From positions 241,358 through 305,357 of the forward strand of contig NZ_HE978515.1 of NCBI RefSeq assembly GCF_000311725.1: a DNA stretch of 64,000 bases. The letters run 5' to 3'. The notes under the pieces were generated by a model. The model worked only from the letters and a program-made list of their open reading frames with translations. It made no database searches and was not told the DNA's origin. Below, one piece after another: positions 1 to 9,249 of the stretch. The position numbers were made by a program, and so were the translations under genes. The DNA comes from Robertmurraya massiliosenegalensis JC6. GTDB lineage: Bacteria > Bacillota > Bacilli > Bacillales > Cytobacillaceae. Positions within the stretch are counted from its first letter, which is position 1, and each line of letters starts with the position of its first letter.

Positions 1-591
1 AATAATCGCTTCCATCATCCACGGGAAAAAAATATACGACGATTTTAAAATTTCGGGAACTGAGTTTACTCCACCTATTGGTAAAAGATTAGGCAGTTGA
101 ATCTCATTTATCAGCATGAATGGTAATGCGATAACCACTGCTGAAATGGTCATAAAATGGATGACGGTAATTCTTGAAATTACCTCAACACCTGTTAAAG
201 TAATATAAATTAACGTCAGTGTGGTCAATATCGCGATAACTTCTATTGGCGTATCAGGTAGTAAAACACCATCGATAAAACTGTTAACGGCACGAAAATC
301 TCGGATAAACATAAATAAAATAAAGAAAAAGAAGAGGATGAGAAAAGTGTTCTGAAGCCATGTTTTTTTATCAGCATTAAACAATCCTCTCATTTTCTTT
401 AATTTTTCCGGATTTCTACAAAGTAAGAAAATAAGCATGATTGTGAGAAGATATGTAAGCGGGACAACGAGCCATGTATTTTGCTTAGAAACTTCAATCA
501 TGATTTGCGGCAATGAAATAAGCGTGCCTGAAAAGATAAAGTTCCCGATTAGACAGGCGATTTGAAAGGTGGAAAGTTGTTGTCTAATCAT
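1..591 (-). CDS. Spore germinant receptor B subunit (GerAB/GerKB family), 3' end outside window
   Basis: Reading the minus strand from the ATG at 591 gives an open frame of 197 codons to the window edge, so the C-terminal half is missing. The product starts MIRQQLSTFQIACLIGN and is very hydrophobic, with about five membrane helices in the visible part. This matches the GerAB/GerKB family (APC-superfamily-like inner-membrane subunits of nutrient germinant receptors, thought to hold the germinant-binding site). Its ATG overlaps the TGA of the upstream small gene by the ATGA arrangement, so translation is probably coupled. It is the last visible gene of an A-C-D-B receptor operon. The family call is strong; which germinant it senses cannot be read from sequence. 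Confidence 0.88.
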   Translation of the reverse strand, partial: MIRQQLSTFQIACLIGNFIFSGTLISLPQIMIEVSKQNTWLVVPLTYLLTIMLIFLLCRNPEKLKKMRGLFNADKKTWLQNTFLILFFFFILFMFIRDFRAVNSFIDGVLLPDTPIEVIAILTTLTLIYITLTGVEVISRITVIHFMTISAVVIALPFMLINEIQLPNLLPIGGVNSVPEILKSSYIFFPWMMEAII

Positions 592-809
592 ATTTTAATC
601 ACATGCTTAGTTATTTCGCCTAATGTTTGGTTGAAAAAACTGGTAATTCGATCAATTGGAACTTCAAAGAAAATAAAAGTAGCCATTGTAATGGATAAAA
701 ACGAGAAGAAAAAGAATGCGCGACGCTCTTTTTTATCTTTCATAATCGCTTTTCGAAGCCTGATGAAATAAATCGTTAAACAGAGAACAATCATTAACAG
801 TATCCGCAT
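588..809 (-). CDS. Small two-helix membrane protein, probable germinant receptor D subunit
   Basis: A 73-residue protein from ATG 809; a GTG at 812 is also possible, but GGGAGG lies about 7 bases before the ATG. Two hydrophobic helices are visible (roughly residues 2-16 and 31-48) around a basic, Lys/Arg-rich loop. Germinant receptor operons of Bacillales often carry a small two-helix D protein that modulates receptor function. This ORF fits in size, topology and context, since its start overlaps the end of the C subunit gene and its stop overlaps the start of the B subunit gene. Assignment rests on context and shape because D proteins are poorly conserved. Confidence 0.72.
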   Translation of the reverse strand: MRILLMIVLCLTIYFIRLRKAIMKDKKERRAFFFFSFLSITMATFIFFEVPIDRITSFFNQTLGEITKHVIKI

Positions 810-1963
810 CACTTTGCCTCCCTTATTTTAATTCCTTTATTGTTCACTCTTGTAATCTCTGCATTTACATCTATATGGATTTTTAAATTCGGGAGTATAT
901 CCCTCCATTTTTTGGCCAAATGTTTTTCCCAAAGAATATTATCTGTTTTATACACAAACCAACCTAGACCATATGGATCTATCCCTTCAGATTTCGCATG
1001 GTCGATGACTCCTTCGACTTGTTTCCTTATCTGGTCGGCAAATTTAGTGGTGGCCATTTTATAAACTTCTTCATCTTCTAAATCAAGCATCGCTTCATTT
1101 TGTAAAAGTGTTCCATTTACAAAGAGCCCAATCGTAAACTCCGGAATATGATTGTTTACCTGATAACTTGGTTTAAGTTTATAATCACGAATGATTAAAT
1201 TTAATTCAGACTCTTTGTCAATGGCGACAGTGATTTTCTTTTGCCGCATTTTATTATGTAGCCAATAAATTCCACTTGTTTCATCCTCATTGGTAAAAAA
1301 TTTTAAGGTATCATCCTTCATAATCCCGATTGAGTCCAGTTGAACTTCCTTTCTTTCGTCATTGCCTTTATTTTGTGTGTTTACTGTTTTAACGACGGGG
1401 ATGATCGGATCCTTTCCAGGGAGATGCAAATCATTAATAACATCACGAGTATCGATATTTAAGTTTGTTTTCGCCAGCTCCCTCACCGCTTCAGAAGGAA
1501 GCAGTTCAAAATGGGGAGATGCTGTCAAAATATCAAGAGCTTCACCTTTAGCAATGAGCAAAAAAGTAGATAAGCGGGATTCGGGATGCTCCAAAATATA
1601 ATTTAATGAACGCTCAATTCCTCCTGAAGCTACCTCTTCCCCAAAGATAAAAACACGACGATGGGCTAAAAATAACTCACGTGACACTCGTTTTTGCAGG
1701 TCATCATCCGCCTCCCTTATATTTCTCCCTTTGCCTGAATCAACATAAAATGGAGAGTTCCCACTAGTTCCTCCACCACCACTTGGACCGCCCATTGCAC
1801 TTGGCAAAGGTGTCTGGGCAGAAATACGAAAATCATTTTCCCCTAATTTGTCAAATCCGGTCGCAATGACAAACGCTAAATCATTCACTTCTGTACGGTC
1901 CCAGCATCCACTCAAAAGTGACACACAAATGAATAATATTATGATAAAACAGCTTTTTTTCAT
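809..1963 (-). CDS. Spore germinant receptor C subunit, lipoprotein of the Ger(x)C family
   Basis: A 384-residue protein with a lipoprotein signal peptide: hydrophobic core, then LLSGC with the lipidated Cys at about residue 20, followed by WDRTEVNDLAFV, the hallmark of Ger(x)C proteins. The length is typical of GerAC/GerKC. The C subunit sits on the outer face of the spore inner membrane and is essential for receptor function. A Gly/Ser-rich stretch (about residues 58-72) follows the start of the first domain. An AGAGGTG Shine-Dalgarno site precedes ATG 1963. The gene lies 23 bases after gerXA, and its TGA overlaps the start of the D gene. Confidence 0.92.
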   Translation of the reverse strand: MKKSCFIIILFICVSLLSGCWDRTEVNDLAFVIATGFDKLGENDFRISAQTPLPSAMGGPSGGGGTSGNSPFYVDSGKGRNIREADDDLQKRVSRELFLAHRRVFIFGEEVASGGIERSLNYILEHPESRLSTFLLIAKGEALDILTASPHFELLPSEAVRELAKTNLNIDTRDVINDLHLPGKDPIIPVVKTVNTQNKGNDERKEVQLDSIGIMKDDTLKFFTNEDETSGIYWLHNKMRQKKITVAIDKESELNLIIRDYKLKPSYQVNNHIPEFTIGLFVNGTLLQNEAMLDLEDEEVYKMATTKFADQIRKQVEGVIDHAKSEGIDPYGLGWFVYKTDNILWEKHLAKKWRDILPNLKIHIDVNAEITRVNNKGIKIREAK

Positions 1964-1986
1964 CCGAATACACCTCTACTGTAGAA

Positions 1987-3531
1987 CTACTCATTATTCA
2001 TTGGTGATGGCCTCAAATGATCAGTTTGTCTTTTCACATTCTCTCGTATCGTTTGAGTAGGACGTCTGTCCATTGCCCACCATGGTGCACGTATAAATAC
2101 ATCCTTTAGCTCTTTCCAATTTAATGGACCTAGTGGAGAAAAATATGGAGCTCCAAATGAGCGAAGTTTACATAAATGGGTAACAATCATGATGGAGCCA
2201 ATTGAAACCCCAAACAAGCCAAAAAGGCCAGCAAGAACCATCATCGGAAACCTTAGCATACGAATCGTTATCGCTAGATTGAATTTAGGAATGGTGAATG
2301 AAGCGATACCTGTTAAACTAACAATGATGACCATCGGGGCAGATACAATTCCTGCCTCAACAGCAGCTTGTCCAATGACAAGAGCACCGAGGATACTCAC
2401 TGCTTGCCCAATCACCTTGGGTAAGCGTAGACCTGCTTCCCGAAGCGACTCAAAAGCGATCTCCATAATCATCGCTTCAACAAATGCCGGGAATGGAATC
2501 GCCTCTCTACTTGCGGCAATACTATATAGTAAATTGGTGGGGATCATTTCTTGATGATACGTTGTTACCGCAATATAAATGGCTGGTAGCATTAAGGCTA
2601 AGAAAATCATTAATATCCGTAAAGCTCTAATGAAAATGGAAATATGAAAGCGATGATAATAATCTTCATTTGCCTGTAGTAGTTGCCAAAAGGTTGTTGG
2701 CAAGATTAATGTAAATGGACTTCCATTCACAAGTATTGCCACACGACCTTCCAAAAGATTGCCTGCTACTGTATCTGGACGTTCTGTATTTTGGATTTGT
2801 GGGAATAGACTTCTTGGTTCATCTTCAATGAGTTCTTCAATATAGCCACTTTCTAAAATAGCATCAATTTTTATGCGGCTAAGACGTTTTTGAACTTCTG
2901 CTACTAAATCTGGTGAAGCAAGATTATCAAGATACATGACCCCTATAATCGTTCTCGTTTCTGTTCCGATTTCTCTCGTGATTAATTTAAGATGACTTGA
3001 CCTAATTTTTTGTCTAATTAAGGCGATATTAACAGCAATACTTTCTGTAAACCCTTCTCTAGGTCCACGGACTGCTGTCTCCGTTTCAGGTTCTGCTACT
3101 GCTCGTCTTTCACCACCTTTCGCATTTAAGACGAGTGCCTGAGCAATGCCATCGACTAAAAGTATCGTATTGCCATCTAACACCTGCTTCACAATCTCAG
3201 CTAACTGGTTTGCTTCCAAAACATCACTAATTGAAACCATTTTTTGTTGGATATAGTCAGCTGTTAAATCGTCTATTTGGGTTTCAGATAATAATTCGTG
3301 CAATGCATTAAATTGGATACTTGTATTGTCAATTAATCCATCTATAAAAATTAAGTAAGCAGTTCTTTCTTCGACCTTTAAAGGACGGAATTTAACATCT
3401 GAACAGTCCGTAAATATCGATTTTAGAAGATCAATATTACGTGTAATTTCCCCCACTACTTCCTTTTCAATTTGGCGCTGTAATTCTATCGTCTCTTTAA
3501 GCTTTTTAGGTTTTTTCAAATGGCGGCGCAC
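1987..3531 (-). CDS. Spore germinant receptor A subunit (GerA/SpoVAF family)
   Basis: About 514 residues when read from the GTG at 3531, which has an AAGGGAGGGG site upstream; an in-frame ATG at 3555 would add 8 residues but has a weaker site. The N-terminal ~240 residues are soluble and include LFPQIQNTERPDTVAGNLLE, typical of GerA-family proteins. The C-terminal half has several membrane helices. With B and C it forms the inner-membrane receptor that starts germination. The order A-C-(D)-B resembles B. subtilis gerK (A-C-B) rather than gerA (A-B-C). Expression in the forespore (sigma-G) would be expected but I did not find a clear promoter. Confidence 0.9.
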   Translation of the reverse strand: MRRHLKKPKKLKETIELQRQIEKEVVGEITRNIDLLKSIFTDCSDVKFRPLKVEERTAYLIFIDGLIDNTSIQFNALHELLSETQIDDLTADYIQQKMVSISDVLEANQLAEIVKQVLDGNTILLVDGIAQALVLNAKGGERRAVAEPETETAVRGPREGFTESIAVNIALIRQKIRSSHLKLITREIGTETRTIIGVMYLDNLASPDLVAEVQKRLSRIKIDAILESGYIEELIEDEPRSLFPQIQNTERPDTVAGNLLEGRVAILVNGSPFTLILPTTFWQLLQANEDYYHRFHISIFIRALRILMIFLALMLPAIYIAVTTYHQEMIPTNLLYSIAASREAIPFPAFVEAMIMEIAFESLREAGLRLPKVIGQAVSILGALVIGQAAVEAGIVSAPMVIIVSLTGIASFTIPKFNLAITIRMLRFPMMVLAGLFGLFGVSIGSIMIVTHLCKLRSFGAPYFSPLGPLNWKELKDVFIRAPWWAMDRRPTQTIRENVKRQTDHLRPSPMNNE

Positions 3532-3670
3532 GAACTCCCCCCTCCCTTGATCCATTTTTTCATAATATCCCCAATTCCTCCTTTTATATGAAAACAGATT
3601 ATTTTTGATGTACCCCTACATATTTCTTCATGACATACAAAAAATAGGGTATAAAATTTGCTCAGAATGG

Positions 3671-4476
3671 ATGGTTTTGATGGAAGTAAAACCGTTATTA
3701 GAGGTCGAAAAATTAGCGTTAAAAAAACAAAAATATTATCATATTAATCCGATTCATTATATTTTAAGAGCCGCATTAGCTAGTATGTTTATTGGTTTCG
3801 GAGTCATTGTTGCCTTTAAAACAGGGGGATATTTTTATAATGAACATTCACCTGTTGCTTATCCAATGGCAGCTTTCACATTTGGCGCAGCGATCATTTT
3901 AATCGCTAACGGTGGAGGAGATTTGTTTACAGGGAATACATTTTATTTTACTTTCGCTGCTTTACGAAAAAAATGAAGTGGGTAGATGTGGCGATTCTCT
4001 TAACATGGAGCTATATCGGTAATATTATTGGGGCCACCATGTTTGCGCTTCTTATTTTCACGACTCAACTGTATGCAGAAGCTTCCGTCAATGCCTATCT
4101 CCTTGATGTTGTAGAGAAAAAAATGCATATTCCAACAACCGAGTTATTCTTTCGCGGTATTCTTTGTAATTGGCTCGTGTGCCTTGCCTTTTTTATTCCG
4201 ATGACATTAAAGCAAGATGGAGCAAAGCTATTCGTCATGATCTTATTTGTTTTCTGTTTTTTTATTTCTGGTTATGAACACAGTATTGCTAATATGTGTA
4301 CATTTGCGATCGCACTCGTACTCAATCACCCAGGCACGATTTCTTTCGGTGGCGTTATTCATAATTTAGTACCTGTTACAATAGGGAATTTAATCGGTGG
4401 AAGTGTTTTGATGGGATATATGTATTATTTTGTAAATAAACCTTTTTTGGAAGAAATGACGAATGATGAAGCTTGA
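3671..4476 (+). pseudogene. ywcJ: Formate/nitrite transporter family channel (YwcJ-like), split by a frameshift at an A7 run
   Basis: Two overlapping frames together encode one FNT-family protein. The 5' frame (ATG 3671 or 3680) carries GGGDLFTGNTFYF and ends LRKK at the TGA 3974-3976. The 3' frame, whose ATG at 3973 overlaps that stop, continues MKWVDVAILLTWSYIGN and includes CNWLVCLAFF and SGYEHSIANM, all expected in order in FocA/NirC/YwcJ proteins. The break lies in seven A bases (3967-3973); one more A, or a -1 slip, restores a full-length protein of about 268 residues with six membrane helices. It is therefore a degraded gene, a slippage-decoded gene or a sequencing undercall. Start choice is uncertain because neither ATG has a strong ribosome site. 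Confidence 0.85.
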
Positions 4477-4571
4477 TGATTACTTGCATAGTGTTAAATC
4501 AACTCGGTTACATTAAAAATGAGCAATTGATTGATGATCAATGCTCAAATCATGCAAGGGAGTGATGTATC

Positions 4572-4769
4572 ATGGCAAGAAACAAACTTTTGGTTCCTGG
4601 TTCTGAAAATGTTCTTAACCAAATGAAAGAGGAAATCGCCAACGAGTTTGGGGTACAGCTTGGTGCAGATACGACCGCGCGTGCAAATGGATCAGTTGGA
4701 GGGGAGATGACGAAACGACTCGTCCGACTCGGTCAACAACAATTGCAACAAAATAATGAACAACATTAA
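4572..4769 (+). CDS. Alpha/beta-type small acid-soluble spore protein
   Basis: A 65-residue protein with the two SASP signatures: [10 protein letters not shown] near residues 19-28, containing the GPR protease cleavage region, and [15 protein letters not shown] near residues 44-58. These proteins coat and protect spore DNA and are degraded at germination as an amino-acid source. AGGGAGTGATG precedes ATG 4572. It is monocistronic, followed by a hairpin, and lies between the FNT-type gene and a convergent PBP gene. Forespore sigma-G transcription is expected from the family, but I could not assign the promoter confidently. Confidence 0.96.
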   Translation: MARNKLLVPGSENVLNQMKEEIANEFGVQLGADTTARANGSVGGEMTKRLVRLGQQQLQQNNEQH

Positions 4770-4776
4770 ACAAGGA

Positions 4777-4804
4777 ATCGGAGGCGCCATTTAGTGCCTC
4801 CGAT
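4777..4804. terminator. Hairpin between convergent SASP and PBP genes
   Basis: ATCGGAGGC and GCCTCCGAT form a 9-bp stem around a short loop. It lies between two convergent genes and could stop transcription from both sides. T-runs on either flank are weak, so termination efficiency is uncertain. Confidence 0.6.
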
Positions 4805-4815
4805 ACTTCGTAACA

Positions 4816-6924
4816 TTAATCTGAGTTAACGTTTTGCATTTTCTTTTCTTCACGTTGTTTTTTTAGGTTAAAATAAGCGTCCATTGCTTCTTCACCAATA
4901 GTTAGATTTGCTTGATGAACGCTCTGTCCTGTGTATGCCCACGGAACAATGACTGCAATGGCTACTTCGGGTTTATTATAAGGTGCATAGCCAACAAAAC
5001 TTAAATTTATCACACTAGGTGGCTCATCGTAGTTTTTTCGATCAGGGCCATCATAAAACGCCTGTGCTGTACCTGTCTTCCCTGCAGGCAAATATTCTTT
5101 TCCGGCAAAGAATTTACTTGCCGTTCCTGAAGTTGCAACCTGACGAAATCCATTTTGGACCGTTTCCATCCAACCAGATTCTAGATCTAATCGATTTAGT
5201 ATTGTCGGTTGGATTTCTTCAAATAAAGGACCTAGCTTATCTCCCTCCATAATCGGCTCACGAATTTCTTTCACAAGTCGTGCTTGAACACGATTTCCAC
5301 CATTGGCAATCGTTGAAACGTATTGAGCGAGTTGCATTGGTGTATACGTATCGTACTGTCCAATTGATAAATCTAAAAGGAAACCTGGTTTAGTGGCTTC
5401 TCCTTTAAAACCAATTTGTTCATTTGGAAGATCAATGCCTGTTCGAGTCCCTAAACCAAATTGGCTAAAAGACTGTCTCATCGTATCAAATGCAGCAGGA
5501 CTAATTCTTAATGGCTGATTGTATTCATACCTTGCTCCCGCCATTCTGATAGCTGTGTGGAACATATAAACGTTAGAGGATACCCTTAATGCCCCAACAG
5601 GATCTAGTGTTCCCAAATTATTACTGTAGGAACCTTTTAAAGGGGTATCTTTAATTTTAATTGGCGTATCACGAATATATGTATTTGGTGTAATAGCACC
5701 TGTTTGAAATCCAGTTAAAATCGTTGCCCCTTTCACAGATGAACCGACATTATAGGATGTTGTGATTGTACCTGCAGCGAAATCTTGCATTTCCATTTTT
5801 CCTGTCTCTTCATTTTTCGCAAGTTGCTTCCCTGCCATTGACAGAACTTCCCCCGTATTCGGATCCATCATCACCACAAAGGCTCTGTCTAGAAAACCAG
5901 TTCTAGGTTTTTGCTTCGCACTCGTAAGATGCTTCTCTATAATTTTCTCAACTTCCAGCTGTAAGTCCATATCAATCGATAACACAAGATCTTTTCCTCT
6001 TTGTCCTTCTGATACTACTTCTGTACTTAACGTATTTCCTGTTTTATCGGTAATATTTTTCACTTTTGCTTTCTGTCCATGCAAAACATCTTCATACTGA
6101 GCCTCAAGATAGCTTTTTCCGACGCGATCGTTTAGACTATAATCCCTTGCTAGGAAATAGTCTAAACGCTCCTTCGGCAAGCCTTCGTTCGTATTTGTAA
6201 CTCCACCTAGAATTGTTCTTAACGTTTTATCAAATGAATACGTCCGATCCCAATCTGTCGTTGTATCGACTCCAGGCAAATATTGAAGGTTTTCGCTCAC
6301 AATCGCAAATTCCTCGTCAGTTACTCCTTCATTTTTAACAATTTGTGGTGTTAAGGCATAACCACTGCTAAAGATTGCATAAATGCCAATAATTTCGAGA
6401 TCTTGCTCTGTTAATTCTGCTAAATCTTCTTCGGTTATCCTCTCTAACTTTAGGTCATATACCTTTTTGTCATATTCCTTCTGATCAAGTTCATCCTTTA
6501 GTTTTTTCCGTTCTTCTTCAGGGACTTTTTCATCGCCACGCTCAAGATTTTTTGTCAGCCAGTAATCTTTTTTATCTCGTTCCTGCACTCTTTTTGGCTC
6601 GAAGTCAATGAGTAAAGCAAGCTTTTCCGCTACCTCGAGCATCTCTTTCGCACTTACTCCATAATTCGTATATGTAATGGCGTTTTTCGGAGTATTATCT
6701 ACAATAATGGCTCCGTTTCGATCAAACATTCTGCCACGTGGCACGGATTGACTGACGATAACATCTTCTGTTTTCTCAATGTCTCTCTTATAATCTTCTC
6801 CTTTAACAATTTGAACGACTCCCAAACGTAATACAAGTATTGAAAACATGGCAAAAACAGCAAAAAATAATAGATTAACACGGAAGGGAGCGTTGGATTT
6901 CTTTTTCTTTTTTTCCGGAAACAT
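4816..6924 (-). CDS. Class B penicillin-binding protein (PbpA/PbpH type transpeptidase)
   Basis: Start set at ATG 6924 because AGGAGGT lies 5 bases upstream; about 702 residues, as in B. subtilis PbpA/PbpH. A basic cytoplasmic tail is followed by one membrane anchor (about residues 15-40), a PBP dimerisation domain beginning with VPRGRMFDRNG, and the transpeptidase domain. The three active-site motifs are present: SSVK with the catalytic Ser near residue 395, SSN near 449, and KTG near 620. It should crosslink lateral-wall peptidoglycan during rod elongation. A Lys/Glu-rich insert (about residues 115-165) is typical of this subgroup. Monocistronic. Confidence 0.93.
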   Translation of the reverse strand: MFPEKKKKKSNAPFRVNLLFFAVFAMFSILVLRLGVVQIVKGEDYKRDIEKTEDVIVSQSVPRGRMFDRNGAIIVDNTPKNAITYTNYGVSAKEMLEVAEKLALLIDFEPKRVQERDKKDYWLTKNLERGDEKVPEEERKKLKDELDQKEYDKKVYDLKLERITEEDLAELTEQDLEIIGIYAIFSSGYALTPQIVKNEGVTDEEFAIVSENLQYLPGVDTTTDWDRTYSFDKTLRTILGGVTNTNEGLPKERLDYFLARDYSLNDRVGKSYLEAQYEDVLHGQKAKVKNITDKTGNTLSTEVVSEGQRGKDLVLSIDMDLQLEVEKIIEKHLTSAKQKPRTGFLDRAFVVMMDPNTGEVLSMAGKQLAKNEETGKMEMQDFAAGTITTSYNVGSSVKGATILTGFQTGAITPNTYIRDTPIKIKDTPLKGSYSNNLGTLDPVGALRVSSNVYMFHTAIRMAGARYEYNQPLRISPAAFDTMRQSFSQFGLGTRTGIDLPNEQIGFKGEATKPGFLLDLSIGQYDTYTPMQLAQYVSTIANGGNRVQARLVKEIREPIMEGDKLGPLFEEIQPTILNRLDLESGWMETVQNGFRQVATSGTASKFFAGKEYLPAGKTGTAQAFYDGPDRKNYDEPPSVINLSFVGYAPYNKPEVAIAVIVPWAYTGQSVHQANLTIGEEAMDAYFNLKKQREEKKMQNVNSD

Positions 6925-7138
6925 ATGTGACCTCCTCTCCAATATTCTTCTTTATATTAGACTAAAAATATATGGAAAAAGTTTCTTTTTTTCGAATTTT
7001 TATAATAAGAATCATTCAGTATGTGCTTTATAAGGATTCCATTCAAGAAAGAATCTAACCAAAATGGGCTAGAGCACACGTAATAGCGATAAATGAATAT
7101 ACTATCATAACTCTAACTTATTGGAGCTGTGATGTTCA

Positions 7139-9226
7139 ATGAAACTACCAAAACTTTTAGCAGGACCTATTATTCGCAGAGTCGAACCTACAAAAGCCTA
7201 TATATGGGTTGCCATGAGCGATGCCTTTGAAATCATTGCCGATTTATATGAGATTAAACATACCTCCTTTCAATATGAATATAAATATGAACCAGTCTCG
7301 ATTTACACGAAAGTAAATTCAATGAAACTTGGGAACAATCTTTATATATATTTGATCGAACTTTCACCTAGGATGGGTCTGTTCCCGCAGCAACAATTAT
7401 TCGGTTATAATCTTCATTTTACATGTCCGGATGAAACTTTTGATCTAGGAAGTTTAGGCTTACTTTCATCGAAAAATGAATTTTCCATCACATACCATCA
7501 TGTAAAATATCCTACTTTTTTTCTCACGAATCAAGATAAAAATATTTTATTTGGTTCATGTCGAAAACTTCATGGAAAAGGTAAGGATGCATTAGAGAGT
7601 GGTGACATGAAGCTGAAAGAAACCTATTTTGATAAAATGAACAGACCTAGCTCCCTATTTTTAATAGGGGATCAAATTTACGCAGATGATGTAGCCGATC
7701 CCATTATGCCTTTCATCTCTGATGTTGCATTGGAATTGACGAACGATCAAGAAAATGTCACGAATATAGATGAACGGCTGAAGAACGAACATTTTAAGAA
7801 GGCGCTCAATCAAGTTCATGGTAGACAATTTATAATAGAGAATTTTTGTAAATTCACATCAAGTAAAGGGCATAATCATTTACTAACCTTCGGAGAGTTT
7901 GCAGCGATGTATCTTCTAAGCTTTAGTCCAGAATTGTGGCAAGTGGCAAACGAAGAACATCTCATTCCTTCCTTTGACGAACTCGTAAACAAAGAGAAAT
8001 ATTACTTTATTTATCCGAAAGAAAATGGCTATGAGGGGGAGCATGCAAGAGAATTTCTGGAGCAAAAAAGACAGTACGATCGTCATCTAGAAGAATTAAT
8101 CCGGTTCCAGCAAGCATTACCAAAGATTCGAAGATTATTAGCCAATATTCCCACCTATATGATCTTTGATGACCACGATATTACAGACGATTGGAATATC
8201 TCTTTAGAGTGGAGTGAAAATGTAAAACACGCGAATTTAGGAAAACATGTAATTGCTAATGGATTAACTGCATTTTTTGCCTTCCAAGGATGGGGAAATG
8301 ATCCGAAACAATTTGACCATCGTTTTACGTATCATATTGAGCAATATTTAAATACACTTCATCCTCACTCCGTTACGTACCGATACTGGATCGAGACGGT
8401 ACTAAAATTTGATAAATGGTCTTTTGTTGCACCAACGAATCCATTGGCTTTATTTCTAGATACGAGAACGAAACGCTCCTATGACCTCACACCGAAACCA
8501 GTTCAACCTCTAAAAGCCTCAAAAGAAATAACAACTGGACCACGATTAATCAATGATGAAGGGTGGGATATTCTTTCTCAACAACTTCACAAAAGCGGAT
8601 GGAAAAGTAACAGTCCCCTTATATTAGTCTCACCTGTTCCATTTTATGGAATCAGATTATTAGAAAGGCTCCTATACCGTTTTGTCATGCCACTAAAAAG
8701 TTGGCGACTACCCGTACAAACTGCTTTTGATTTAGAACTTTGGAGATTCAACGGGAAAGGCTTCTATGAATTTCACCGCCGCATTGCACAGTGGAATCCA
8801 AATCACTGCGTCATCTTATCTGGGGATACTCACATCGCCTCAGCTTTAAAGACAAAAGTACATTTTGAAGACGAACAAACTAGATATGTACACCAATTGA
8901 CAAGTAGTCCACTTAAAAATGAAAGCTTTTCTACTTTATCCAAATTCTTATTACAACGGATTCTGAAGGGTTATCATTTATTGAAAGGAAAGAATGAACT
9001 CCAACGCTCGTGTGACTCTACCTTTAATCTTCTCTATCATCAAAAAAATTCAACTAAGGGGAAGTCCTACTTATGGAAAGAGTTCATCCAGCCTTACACA
9101 TTATCGAACAATACGATTGTAGAAATGGACAGCAATTTAGGGTATCTATCGCTAGAAGACGACCGTCTTGAATTAAAGTTATTACAGAATAAACGCATGG
9201 ACCGAAAGGATAAAACCTTCAAATAG
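7139..9226 (+). CDS. PhoD-like metallophosphatase family protein
   Basis: A 695-residue protein starting at ATG 7139 after a TTGGAGCTGTG site. Metallophosphatase motifs appear in order: FGSCRKLHGKG (about residue 140), LIGDQIYADD (about 180), FDDHDITDDW (about 343) and LSGDTHIASAL (about 560). These match the metal-binding blocks of the PhoD-like alkaline phosphatase/phosphodiesterase superfamily. No signal peptide or Tat motif is visible, so unlike secreted PhoD this protein is probably cytoplasmic. The substrate is unknown. It stands alone, convergent with proA, with no terminator in the 23-base gap. Close relatives are usually annotated only as alkaline phosphatase family protein. Confidence 0.8.
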   Translation: MKLPKLLAGPIIRRVEPTKAYIWVAMSDAFEIIADLYEIKHTSFQYEYKYEPVSIYTKVNSMKLGNNLYIYLIELSPRMGLFPQQQLFGYNLHFTCPDETFDLGSLGLLSSKNEFSITYHHVKYPTFFLTNQDKNILFGSCRKLHGKGKDALESGDMKLKETYFDKMNRPSSLFLIGDQIYADDVADPIMPFISDVALELTNDQENVTNIDERLKNEHFKKALNQVHGRQFIIENFCKFTSSKGHNHLLTFGEFAAMYLLSFSPELWQVANEEHLIPSFDELVNKEKYYFIYPKENGYEGEHAREFLEQKRQYDRHLEELIRFQQALPKIRRLLANIPTYMIFDDHDITDDWNISLEWSENVKHANLGKHVIANGLTAFFAFQGWGNDPKQFDHRFTYHIEQYLNTLHPHSVTYRYWIETVLKFDKWSFVAPTNPLALFLDTRTKRSYDLTPKPVQPLKASKEITTGPRLINDEGWDILSQQLHKSGWKSNSPLILVSPVPFYGIRLLERLLYRFVMPLKSWRLPVQTAFDLELWRFNGKGFYEFHRRIAQWNPNHCVILSGDTHIASALKTKVHFEDEQTRYVHQLTSSPLKNESFSTLSKFLLQRILKGYHLLKGKNELQRSCDSTFNLLYHQKNSTKGKSYLWKEFIQPYTLSNNTIVEMDSNLGYLSLEDDRLELKLLQNKRMDRKDKTFK

Positions 9227-9249
9227 GTGGTTTGTAGGCAATGACTATA

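Noticed and set aside
562..771. Plus-strand 69-codon frame across the start of the B subunit gene
   Set aside because: It overlaps the well-supported D and B receptor genes on the other strand and has no ribosome site or homology.
4521..4548. Hairpin GAGCAATTGAT / ATCAATGCTC before the SASP gene as a terminator
   Set aside because: The stem is imperfect and no T-run follows, so it was not listed as a feature.
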